From: Providencia rettgeri
GTDB taxonomy: Bacteria > Pseudomonadota > Gammaproteobacteria > Enterobacterales > Enterobacteriaceae
DNA: 64,000 bases
Assembly: GCF_041075285.1 (NCBI RefSeq)
Contig: NZ_CP163512.1
Coordinates: 1,798,001 to 1,862,000 of the forward strand
Reading direction: 5' to 3'
The notes under the pieces: model-generated
Databases searched by the model: none
Told to the model about the DNA's origin: nothing
Seen by the model: only the letters and a program-made list of their open reading frames with translations
In this document: positions 29,207 through 36,448 of the stretch, in pieces
Position numbering within the stretch: position 1 is the first letter of the stretch
Layout of the letters: each line of letters starts with the position of its first letter
Position numbers and translations under genes: made by a program

Positions 29207-29742
29207 TTTACCCTCCTTTTATATAATTATAATGTCTAAAAAATATACTCTACTGATATTATTTTCTAAATTATATATTAATTTCCTTTTATGTTTACAA
29301 CTTTTTATTGATATCAAAGCTGATAAATACCTATTTGTAGTGATCTTTCTTCCCATTCTAAGTGACATATATCAGATTAATATATATCTATTTGAGGTTG
29401 TAAATTACGCCATGTAAATGTGGCATCTATCAAATCCCTTACTAATAAGAATAGCTGGACTCTTCTTTCGGATCTATCTATTTTAGTCTCTATTGCCATA
29501 GCTAATAACAATAGTAAATATAATTCAAAATAAATCGTTAAAAAACAAAATAATATAGTTGGTCTTAAAAATATTTGATTTGAAATTCATTTTTGTTTAC
29601 GTATATTGAATTTTAATAAATAAAATTTAATTGAAATGTAACTAAAGTAATTAATGAAAACAAAATAATTCGAAACAAACTAATTAAATCTGAATGCAAA
29701 ACATATGTTTAAAATCAGACATTATCCCCTTTGTTTTATTAA
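29207..29742. other. Very AT-rich slyA upstream region
   Basis: About 535 bases, dominated by A and T, between slyA and the ydhL stop. A 61-codon open frame on the plus strand at 29232 has no ribosome site and low-complexity codons, so it is not called. The region must hold the slyA promoter, and resembles H-NS-bound regulatory DNA. Confidence 0.5.
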
Positions 29743-29982
29743 TTAGAAAAGTGATTGTTGATAATCGATAGCTTCATCTTGCGTTATTTTTTTATTTGTC
29801 GCTCTTAGCAGACGCTGACGACACAAACGAATAATATTGCGCTTTTCTGCATTCGAAAACTTTAGCCAATTAAATCGCTCGTCACGTGTTCGATAACAAC
29901 CACGGCAATAACCTTGCTCATTTGTTTGACAGATCCCACGACAAGGGCTAGGTATGTCAAAAAACTCCAGTTGCTCAGCCAT
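29743..29982 (-). CDS. ydhL: DUF1289 protein YdhL, putative zinc or iron-sulfur protein
   Basis: The 79-residue protein has a four-cysteine cluster SPCRGICQTNEQGYCRGCYR, the DUF1289 signature, then a helical DERFNWLKFSNAEKRNIIRL. The cysteines could bind a metal or cluster; the function is unknown. The start at 29982 (MAEQLEFFDIPSPC) has an AAGGGGGAG ribosome site, and corresponds to E. coli YdhL. It is divergent from gloA. Confidence 0.9.
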   Translation of the reverse strand: MAEQLEFFDIPSPCRGICQTNEQGYCRGCYRTRDERFNWLKFSNAEKRNIIRLCRQRLLRATNKKITQDEAIDYQQSLF

Positions 29983-30156
29983 CACTCCCCCTTCAAATGC
30001 AAAAACTATCATAAAGATATGATATACTCTTGAAAAATGAGTATTACCACTATTTGGCCAAAAAATAAACTGCTATTACTGTATTTAACAATTTAAGCAC
30101 GTTATATTAATAGCTAAATAGATTCAGAATTATTGAGTAAAATTCAAGAGGTTTAT

Positions 30157-30564
30157 ATGCGCTTACTTCATACCATGTTACGTGTTACTGATATGCAACG
30201 TTCTATTGATTTTTATACCAAAGTATTAGGAATGCGTTTACTTAGAACCAGTGAAAATACGGAGTATAAATATTCTTTAGCTTTTGTTGGTTATAGCGAT
30301 GAAAGTGAAGGGGCTGTTATTGAACTAACATACAATTGGGGCGTTGATAGCTATGAAATGGGCAATGCCTATGGACACATCGCTCTTGGTGTTGATGATG
30401 TTGCTAAAACTTGTGATGATATCCGTCATGCAGGCGGCAACGTAACCCGAGAAGCCGGTCCGGTAAAAGGCGGCTCAACCATCATTGCCTTCGTTGAAGA
30501 TCCTGATGGCTATAAAATTGAGTTGATCGAAAACAAAAGTGCCAGCCAAGGTTTAGGTCACTAA
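30157..30564 (+). CDS. gloA: Lactoylglutathione lyase (glyoxalase I)
   Basis: GloA isomerises the methylglyoxal-glutathione hemithioacetal to lactoylglutathione. It is a nickel enzyme in enterobacteria. The 135 residues (E. coli length) have the four metal ligands in their usual places: H5 in MRLLHTML, E56 in [12 protein letters not shown]74 in YGHIALGV and E122 in GYKIELIE. The start at 30157 follows AGAGG. A stable hairpin with a CTTTTT tail closes the transcript at 30580-30621; rnt follows on the same strand. Confidence 0.97.
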   Translation: MRLLHTMLRVTDMQRSIDFYTKVLGMRLLRTSENTEYKYSLAFVGYSDESEGAVIELTYNWGVDSYEMGNAYGHIALGVDDVAKTCDDIRHAGGNVTREAGPVKGGSTIIAFVEDPDGYKIELIENKSASQGLGH

Positions 30565-30579
30565 TTTAATACACCATTT

Positions 30580-30621
30580 AAAGTTTAAGCGGCGCGGTTT
30601 GGCGGCTTAAACTTTCTTTTT
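30580..30621 (+). terminator. gloA terminator
   Basis: AAAGTTTAAGC and GCTTAAACTTT form an 11-bp stem with a 14-base loop, followed by CTTTTT. Confidence 0.85.
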
Positions 30622-30692
30622 AGCTTATCTGACAATTTTTCTGATTTAGGCATAATATAAGCCAATCAGAAACTTAATAATCGAAAGTCCTA

Positions 30693-31337
30693 ATGTCTGA
30701 AAAAAATAATCCGAACGCCCTAGTAAACCGTTTCCGGGGATATTACCCTGTTGTTATTGATGTCGAAACGGGTGGGTTCAACGCAAAAACTGATGGGCTG
30801 CTTGAGATAGCCGCAATTACATTAAAAATGGATAAAGATGGCTGGCTTTCTATAGATGAGACCCTGCATTTTCATATCGAACCATTTGAAGGGGCTAATC
30901 TAGAGCCATCTGCACTGGCTTTTACGGGAATTGACCCAACAAATCCACTGCGTGGTGCAGTCAGTGAATACGACGCTCTGCATGCCATATTCAAAGTCGT
31001 TCGCAAAGGGATGAAAAACACGGATTGCAACCGTGCAATTATTGTTGCCCATAATGCAAATTTTGATCATAGTTTTGTGATGAATGCGGCGGAACGTGCG
31101 GGTTTAAAACGTAACCCATTCCATCCTTTTGCCACGTTTGATACGGCCGCACTAAGTGGTTTAGTGTTTGGGCAAACCATTCTGGCTAAAGCCTGTGCCA
31201 GTGCGGGGATCCCATTCGATGGTAAACAAGCGCATGGCGCACTGTATGATACTGACCGTACCGCACATTTATTTTGCGAAATTGTAAATAAATTCAAAAA
31301 GCTTGGTGGCTGGCCAATCATTGAAGACGAAAAATAA
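30693..31337 (+). CDS. rnt: Ribonuclease T
   Basis: RNase T is a dimeric 3'-5' exoribonuclease of the DEDDh family that trims tRNA and 5S/23S rRNA ends. The 214 residues carry Exo [21 protein letters not shown] (catalytic D and E), Exo [12 protein letters not shown] and Exo [17 protein letters not shown] (H and D). Length is one less than E. coli. It is convergent with grxD through a bidirectional terminator. Confidence 0.96.
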   Translation: MSEKNNPNALVNRFRGYYPVVIDVETGGFNAKTDGLLEIAAITLKMDKDGWLSIDETLHFHIEPFEGANLEPSALAFTGIDPTNPLRGAVSEYDALHAIFKVVRKGMKNTDCNRAIIVAHNANFDHSFVMNAAERAGLKRNPFHPFATFDTAALSGLVFGQTILAKACASAGIPFDGKQAHGALYDTDRTAHLFCEIVNKFKKLGGWPIIEDEK

Positions 31338-31350
31338 ACAGATAAACAAA

Positions 31351-31396
31351 AACCGCAGTAGATAAATAGCATTTCACTTTTATCCACTGCGGTTTT
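31351..31396. terminator. Bidirectional rnt/grxD terminator
   Basis: AACCGCAGT and ACTGCGGTT pair, extended by GATAAA/TTTATC, around a 12-base loop. A runs precede and six T follow, so it can work in both directions. Confidence 0.85.
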
Positions 31397-31413
31397 TTGT
31401 TGAATGTCAGTGA

Positions 31414-31758
31414 TTACGCGTTAGCTTCATCTTCTGGACGGTATTTATCTGCTGTTTCTTTAATGAGTGATTGCAGCTCACCACGTTGGAACATTTCCAT
31501 AATAATGTCACACCCGCCAACGAGTTCACCATCTACCCATAATTGTGGAAAAGTCGGCCAGTTTGCATATTTTGGCAATTCAGCGCGAATATCTGGGTTT
31601 TGCAAAATATCAACATAAGCAAAGCGCTCACCACATGAAGACAGCGCTTGAACTGCTTGAGCAGAAAAGCCACAGCTCGGAAGTTTTGGCGAGCCTTTCA
31701 TGTATAATAAAATTGGATTTTCTTTGATTTGGCGCTCAATTCTTTCAATTGTTGTCAT
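31414..31758 (-). CDS. grxD: Monothiol glutaredoxin GrxD (Grx4)
   Basis: GrxD is a CGFS-type monothiol glutaredoxin that carries [2Fe-2S] clusters, alone or with BolA-type partners, and is linked to iron homeostasis. The 114 residues hold the active motif KGSPKLPSCGFS with C29, a conserved TFPQLWVDGELVGGCDI glutathione-binding segment, and an acidic C-terminus. The start at 31758 has AAGGAAG upstream. The upstream leader contains a minus-strand terminator at 31886-31910. In E. coli mepH lies between grxD and sodB; it is missing here. Confidence 0.96.
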   Translation of the reverse strand: MTTIERIERQIKENPILLYMKGSPKLPSCGFSAQAVQALSSCGERFAYVDILQNPDIRAELPKYANWPTFPQLWVDGELVGGCDIIMEMFQRGELQSLIKETADKYRPEDEANA

Positions 31759-31885
31759 TTTTACTTCCTTAACATTAAACATGATGAGTATATTTTTATT
31801 TATCAACTAGATAAGTGATTTTTAGCCCTAAAATATACTGCGCAAGACGATATTTCGTTCTGAATATATTAACGACTATTTTGTA

Positions 31886-31910
31886 TGAAAAAAGAGGGGG
31901 GATCCCCCTC
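31886..31910 (-). terminator. Minus-strand terminator in the grxD leader
   Basis: Read on the minus strand, GAGGGGGATCCCCC forms a compact GC stem followed by TCTTTTTT. It lies about 130 bases before the grxD ATG, and no minus-strand gene is visible upstream of it. It could end a small RNA or attenuate grxD. Confidence 0.6.
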
Positions 31911-32117
31911 CTTTAATTTGCTTCTATTGTGACTTATTTATGATTCAAGTCAAATAAATCTACGCCTCCCTTTACAGCAGGAGATCATTTCGACTCAAGG
32001 CATATTGTTAAAGTTCAGCATCTACCTATCTGCCATTTTGCTTATTCGGCAACATGTTCAGCCTATTTTTTTGCTAATCACCTTACTTCTATCTATAAGC
32101 GTTACAATAAATCAACT

Positions 32118-32211
32118 CAATTAAGTTAACCTCTACTTTAACAATGAAAGCTCTCCTCCTTCATTGAATAGCCTCCCCTTCACTCTTTTACAAGCTAGAG
32201 GTTATCAATTG
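32118..32211. repeat. 94-bp palindromic unit with inner hairpin
   Basis: Outer arms CAATT...TAACCTCTA (32118-32135) and TAGAGGTTA...AATTG (32196-32211) pair closely. Inside, CAATGAA and TTCATTG close a second hairpin whose loop reads CTCCTCC on the plus strand and GGAGGAG on the minus strand. It has no coding capacity. It could be a MITE-like unit or a structured RNA leader; only one copy is in the window. Confidence 0.55.
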
Positions 32212-32439
32212 GGGGAACTATTTATTATCCGCAGCCAAAAAGTTGTCAGAAACAATCCAAACGTATCGTAATAAGAGCTACACCATAAATTATAACCGAT
32301 TGATTAAATTGAGATTAATAGAATATTCGTATTATTTTTATCAAGTAGCGACCTCTTCGATTACCCGTTTGTCCCTCTTAGCGTACTTGCACAACTTGGC
32401 AATAAGGATAAAATTATATTTTTCTAATATTAAAATCCT

Positions 32440-32631
32440 ATGTACAGCAGCCTTATTATAACTATTTTTATAATCGTCCTATTCTTTGTTTTCATTGCAT
32501 TTTTTATGATTAAAGATCAGGTTCAACCCGACATAACCCCCCTTTTTTTTAAGGCTTATATCTACCTGCTTGCAGCTATCACCTTTTTTAATGTCATTTT
32601 TTTAATAAGAACCTTCATTGGCTGGAACTAG
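32440..32631 (+). CDS. Possible small membrane protein, 63 residues
   Basis: The frame encodes two hydrophobic segments (SLIITIFIIVLFFVFIAFFM and AYIYLLAAITFFNVIFLIRTF) joined by a charged loop KDQVQPDITP. It is a plausible two-helix membrane protein. No clear ribosome site precedes the ATG, and the sequence is T-rich, so chance is possible. Its stop codon overlaps the first base of repeat family B copy 2. Confidence 0.35.
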   Translation: MYSSLIITIFIIVLFFVFIAFFMIKDQVQPDITPLFFKAYIYLLAAITFFNVIFLIRTFIGWN

Positions 32632-32722
32632 AGGCTGTTTATCTTTACTGCTGATTCTCACCGCTAAAAAGGTCAAAAAACAGCTAAATGTATTCATCGT
32701 GCTGACTGACGACTATTTAAAT
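32631..32722 (+). repeat. Repeat family B copy 2
   Basis: GAGGCTGTTTATCTTTACTG at the left end and ATCGTGCTGACTGACGACTA near the right match copy 1 (19295-19399) with a 12-base internal deletion. The element may continue into the GC-rich tract to its right. Confidence 0.65.
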
Positions 32723-32732
32723 AAAATATTGA

Positions 32733-32850
32733 GCCTAAACGCTGCCCTACGGGTTCGATTAAAACACGTTTCACTTATTTGATGCTGCCTTGAGAGGCTC
32801 CTGCCCGGCTCACTCGGCGGCGAACTTCGTGCCTTGCCTAACTGGCATTA
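32733..32850. other. GC-rich tract of unlike composition
   Basis: About 118 bases containing GGCTCCTGCCCGGCTCACTC and nearby GCGGCGAACTTCG stand out from the AT-rich surroundings. There is no ORF. It may be part of the repeat family B source element or an insertion sequence remnant. Confidence 0.4.
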
Positions 32851-33063
32851 ATTAGAATAAAAATTGACCAACAAAGATCAATCCCCCTTACTAATACGAT
32901 TACATTTACCCTTTATAGGGTTAATCGTGTTACTATTAATATATTAAGGATCATACAGGCCATTTGGCAAAAAACTGTAGATAAACAATGAAGCACAATA
33001 TTTCGCTCACTTTACGAGCAAACACCCGTATGTTTTGATACAAAAGCAATCAAGGAGTACATC

Positions 33064-33642
33064 ATGTCATTTGAACTTCCCGCTCTACCGTATGCAAAAG
33101 ATGCTTTAGAACCTTATATTTCATCTGAAACTTTAGAATACCACTATGGTAAGCACCACAATACCTACGTTGTTAACTTAAACAACTTAATCAAAGGGAC
33201 TAACTTTGAAGGTAAATCTTTAGAAGAAATTATTAAAACGTCTGACGCTGGTGTGTTTAATAACGCAGCTCAAGTATGGAACCACACTTTCTATTGGAAC
33301 TGCTTAGCACCAAATGCCGGTGGTGAGCCAACCGGTAAAGTTGCAGATGCTATCAATAAAGCCTTTGGTTCTTTTGCGGAGTTTAAAGCGCAGTTTACCG
33401 ACGCAGCAACCAAAAACTTTGGTGCTGGCTGGACTTGGTTAGTTAAAAAAACCGATGGTAGTTTAGCTATCGTTAATACGTCTAACGCAGCAACACCAAT
33501 TTCTGGTGATGATAAACCTGTGTTAACTGTTGATATTTGGGAGCACGCTTATTACATCGATTATCGTAATGCGCGCCCTAAATACTTAGAAAATTTCTGG
33601 GCACTGGTAAACTGGAAATTCGTAGAAGAAAACTTAGCATAA
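33064..33642 (+). CDS. sodB: Iron superoxide dismutase
   Basis: SodB is a dimeric cytosolic enzyme that dismutates superoxide using iron. The 192 residues (E. coli has 193) hold the ligands H27 in LEYHYGKHH, H74 in WNHTFYW, and D and H in VDIWEHAYYIDY. The start has AAGGAG seven bases upstream. The first codons, AUGUCAU, are complementary to seven bases of the RyhB seed encoded at 13639-13738, in line with sodB being the classical RyhB target. The terminator hairpin is split by repeat family A copy 3. Confidence 0.97.
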   Translation: MSFELPALPYAKDALEPYISSETLEYHYGKHHNTYVVNLNNLIKGTNFEGKSLEEIIKTSDAGVFNNAAQVWNHTFYWNCLAPNAGGEPTGKVADAINKAFGSFAEFKAQFTDAATKNFGAGWTWLVKKTDGSLAIVNTSNAATPISGDDKPVLTVDIWEHAYYIDYRNARPKYLENFWALVNWKFVEENLA

Positions 33643-33666
33643 TATTAATACGTTTTCTAAATAGAG

Positions 33667-33853
33667 TAAGGGCGAGTGAATACTCGCCCTCAGACTGCTG
33701 ACAAACATAACATGTTTGGCGGCAGGTTGGATAGGTTTTGAAAATAAACAAGGAAAATCAATATATTGATTTTCACCTGATAACACAAAGTGGGAAAAAC
33801 CACGCTTTTATCCCACTTTGTCAACAACATAAGGGCGAGTGAATACTCGCCCT
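33667..33853 (-). repeat. Repeat family A copy 3, in the sodB terminator with exact duplication
   Basis: A 139-bp element (33691-33829), inverted relative to copy 1, lies between two identical 24-base direct repeats (33667-33690 and 33830-33853), each containing the hairpin GGGCGAGTGAATACTCGCCC. The element differs from copy 1 at very few positions. Exact flanks and high similarity mark this as the youngest copy. Confidence 0.88.
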
Positions 33854-33886
33854 TATGCAATTCATCCGATGAAGATGAAACTATAA

Positions 33887-33970
33887 CTAGAAGATATGTG
33901 CACCAATAAAGATAATCATCACCAGTGTACCCAGTGCAGCTAGAATTCCATACTTAAAATCTGTATCCAT
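33887..33970 (-). CDS. cydH: CydH (YnhF)-like small membrane subunit of cytochrome bd oxidase
   Basis: The 27-residue frame reads MDTDFKYGILAALGTLVMII then FIGAHIF, with GAGGAA six bases before the ATG. E. coli YnhF, renamed CydH or CydY as the fourth subunit of cytochrome bd-I, is a 29-residue single-helix protein starting MSTDLKFSL and encoded between sodB and purR. Position, orientation against purR, length and the N-terminal MxTDxK pattern agree. The identification rests on synteny and pattern, not an alignment score. Confidence 0.75.
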   Translation of the reverse strand: MDTDFKYGILAALGTLVMIIFIGAHIF

Positions 33971-34237
33971 GAGTTCCTCTCATCCTAACAAAATTGAGCC
34001 AATAATAACCGTACAAACAGTAAGGCTATTAAGTATACACATCCAAAAAAGCAAAACCAGTGTCTATATCACATGTTATAACATCAATTATTTCTTTCGT
34101 TTTTGCGCTAGATCAGACAAAATCGACAACAAATCGCTAAATTATTGCCAGCAAAGGATCTATGCATCAATATGCAGGTAATTTTTTAACTAGAATTCTT
34201 AGAGAGACCTATAGTTGGTCAGGAGTTTTATTCCCCC

Positions 34238-35263
34238 ATGGCAACGATTAAAGATGTGGCAAAACGCGCTGGCGTCTCCACCACGACCGTATCCCATGTT
34301 ATTAATAAAACGCGCTTTGTGGCTGATGACACTAAAGCGGCAGTTTGGGCTGCAATCAAAGCGCTCAATTATTCACCTAGTGCGGTTGCCCGTAGTTTAA
34401 AAGTAAATCACACCAAATCGATTGGTTTGCTGGCAACATCCAGCGAGGCACCTTATTTTGCTGAGGTTATTGAGTCCGTTGAAAATAGCTGCTATGAAAA
34501 AGGCTACACACTGATCCTCTGTAACTCTCACAATAATTTAGGTAAACAAAAAGCCTACTTACAGATGTTGGCACAAAAACGTGTCGATGGCCTATTGGTG
34601 ATGTGTTCCGAATATCCAGACACACTCATTGGCATGCTTGAAGATTACCGCAATATTCCTATGGTTGTGATGGATTGGGGAACATCCCGAGGGGATTTCA
34701 CTGATAGCATCATTGATAACTCCTTCCACGGTGGTTACCTCGCAGGACGTTATCTGATTGATAGAGGTCATCGTGATATTGGCGTGATCCCAGGTTCCCT
34801 TGAGCGAAATACAGGGATCGGCCGTTTAACTGGTTTCCAAAAAGCCATGGAAGAAGCTAAAATTACCTTAAAGAAAGAGTGGATTGTCCAAGGGGATTTT
34901 GAGCCTGAGTCAGGTTATAAAGCGATGATGCAGATTTTAAGCCACAAACAGCGCCCTACCGCCGTTTTTTGTGGTGGTGATATTATGGCTATGGGCGCAA
35001 TTTGTGCTGCTGATGAAATGGGCTTACGTGTTCCACAAGATATATCAATCATTGGCTACGACAATGTACGAAATGCGCGTTATTTCACCCCTGCATTGAC
35101 AACAATCCACCAGCCTAAAGAACGTTTGGGGCAAATGGCGTTCGCAATGTTACTAGACCGCATCGTGAATAAACGCGAAGACGCTCAAACTATCGAAGTT
35201 CATCCTCGCCTTGTTGAGCGCCGTTCGGTCGCTGATGGGCCATTTATCGACTATCGTCGCTAA
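34238..35263 (+). CDS. purR: Purine repressor PurR
   Basis: PurR is a LacI-family repressor of purine nucleotide synthesis genes, with hypoxanthine or guanine as corepressor. The 341 residues (E. coli length) have an N-terminal helix-turn-helix and hinge ([34 protein letters not shown]) and a periplasmic-binding-type corepressor domain. The segment [20 protein letters not shown] is near the C-terminus. Its final codons (DYRR) form part of a hairpin that is repeated 150 bases downstream on the far side of repeat family A copy 4. Confidence 0.97.
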   Translation: MATIKDVAKRAGVSTTTVSHVINKTRFVADDTKAAVWAAIKALNYSPSAVARSLKVNHTKSIGLLATSSEAPYFAEVIESVENSCYEKGYTLILCNSHNNLGKQKAYLQMLAQKRVDGLLVMCSEYPDTLIGMLEDYRNIPMVVMDWGTSRGDFTDSIIDNSFHGGYLAGRYLIDRGHRDIGVIPGSLERNTGIGRLTGFQKAMEEAKITLKKEWIVQGDFEPESGYKAMMQILSHKQRPTAVFCGGDIMAMGAICAADEMGLRVPQDISIIGYDNVRNARYFTPALTTIHQPKERLGQMAFAMLLDRIVNKREDAQTIEVHPRLVERRSVADGPFIDYRR

Positions 35264-35413
35264 TTGAGGTTGTTGACAAAGTGGGATAAAAACACGGTTT
35301 TTCCCACTTTGTATTATTAGGTGAAAATCAACACATTAACTTGCAAAACCAATCTAACCTATCGCCAAACAGCTTGTGTTTATCCACGTCTGAATAATCG
35401 ACCATCGTCGATT
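35246..35413 (+). repeat. Repeat family A copy 4, at the purR 3' end
   Basis: The element (35266-35393, about 128 bp) has the family left end TTGTTGACAAAGTGGGATAA and a worn right end CACGTCTGA, with an internal deletion of roughly 15 bases including part of the central palindrome. Flanks repeat ATCGACTATCGTCG (35246-35259, inside purR) and ATCGACCATCGTCG (35397-35410), 13 of 14 identical. The right copy forms AATCGAC/GTCGATT. Confidence 0.72.
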
Positions 35414-35420
35414 GCGAAGC

Positions 35421-36326
35421 TTAAATGGATAACCATTCCGCATTGAGTGTTTCACTATCACCAAGATAATCCAATAACCAACTTAGCGCGGGAGAGGTGT
35501 TTTTTTCTACCCACGTTAAACAGCATGGACTTGATGGAAATGGCTGCGCCAATGTCAACTCCACCAATTTACCTTCTGCACATAGAGGCGCAGCCCGATG
35601 CTCGGGCACCATACCCACACAAAGTCCATTCGCTAAACACGCCAACCCATTTTCCCAATAGGGAACCACTAAACGTCGTTGGTTATCTAACGCCCAAGTA
35701 TCACGTTTGGGTAAGCTACGGGAAGTATCTTCTAAGCAGAGGCTTGGGTACTCTCGCATTTGATCATCCGTCAAATTATGGCCTATTTTTGCTAAAGGAT
35801 GATCTGGGCTTGCAACACACATCCATGACATAAACCCCATATCACGAAAGCTGTATCGCTCGCCAATCGGTGAAGCGCGGGTTGCCCCAATAGCGACATC
35901 TACCCGCCCATCGGCTAATGCATCCCAAACACCATTAAACACCTCGGAATGTATATACAATTCGATATCAGGAAAGTGTCGATAAAAATCGAGAATAAGT
36001 TGCTCAGTCCGCTGTGGCTTAACAATACAGTCAACCGCAATGCTAAACTGCCCTCGCCAACCATTCGCCGCTTGCTGGCATTGATGACGTGTCTGTGTCA
36101 TTTTTTTGATAACAGAACGGCTTTCTTTAATAAAAATAAGTCCAGCCTCGGTTAAGACGACATCTCGATGCCGACGCTCAAACAAGGGAACCGCTAACCA
36201 TTCTTCAACTTGTTTAACCGTATAGCTGATTGCTGAAGGCACGCGGTGCAACTCATCTGCGGCACCACTAAAACTCCCCGTCCGAGCAACCGCATCAATC
36301 ACTTCTAGTGCATGAGCTGACCACAT
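35421..36326 (-). CDS. punR: LysR-type regulator PunR (YdhB)
   Basis: PunR activates the divergently encoded purine nucleoside transporter gene punC in E. coli. The 301 residues have a LysR winged helix (LEVIDAVARTGSFSGAADEL then HRVPSAISYTVKQVEEWLAV) and an effector-binding domain ending GDSETLNAEWL, a conserved tail. AGGAG lies eight bases before the ATG at 36326. A longer frame to 36356 lacks support. purR, punR and punC together form a purine control and uptake locus. Confidence 0.93.
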   Translation of the reverse strand: MWSAHALEVIDAVARTGSFSGAADELHRVPSAISYTVKQVEEWLAVPLFERRHRDVVLTEAGLIFIKESRSVIKKMTQTRHQCQQAANGWRGQFSIAVDCIVKPQRTEQLILDFYRHFPDIELYIHSEVFNGVWDALADGRVDVAIGATRASPIGERYSFRDMGFMSWMCVASPDHPLAKIGHNLTDDQMREYPSLCLEDTSRSLPKRDTWALDNQRRLVVPYWENGLACLANGLCVGMVPEHRAAPLCAEGKLVELTLAQPFPSSPCCLTWVEKNTSPALSWLLDYLGDSETLNAEWLSI

Positions 36327-36448
36327 AGTATCTCCTTTCAAATATTTTGATAGCAAGATCCAAATATTACCGTTTCACAATACAAAAAAATAGCCTATAC
36401 AATGGCGTCACCGTTAACATTTTTTTAATATCAAATAAGTAAATAATT

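Larger units (their letters stand above)
31759..33063. other. 1.3-kb gap between grxD and sodB, rich in repeats
   Basis: This is the longest gene-poor stretch of the window. It holds a minus-strand terminator (31886-31910), a 94-bp palindromic unit (32118-32211), a possible small membrane protein (32440-32631), repeat family B copy 2 (32631-32722) and a GC-rich tract (32733-32850). The sodB promoter lies in the last 200 bases. E. coli mepH has been lost from here, or replaced. Confidence 0.7.

Noticed and set aside
29232..29417. 61-codon hydrophobic frame upstream of slyA
   Set aside because: AT-rich low-complexity sequence with no ribosome site, inside a likely regulatory region.
31911..32240. 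CsrB-like sponge RNA on the minus strand
   Set aside because: Several GGA motifs precede a terminator, but far fewer than in CsrB/CsrC, and most are not in predicted hairpin loops.
32243..32461. 72-codon frame in the grxD-sodB gap
   Set aside because: TTG start, no ribosome site, and composition typical of translated AT-rich noncoding DNA.
34088..34110. PurR operator upstream of purR
   Set aside because: Only one half-site (CGCAAA on the minus strand) is present; the second half does not match ACGCAAACGTTTNCNT.
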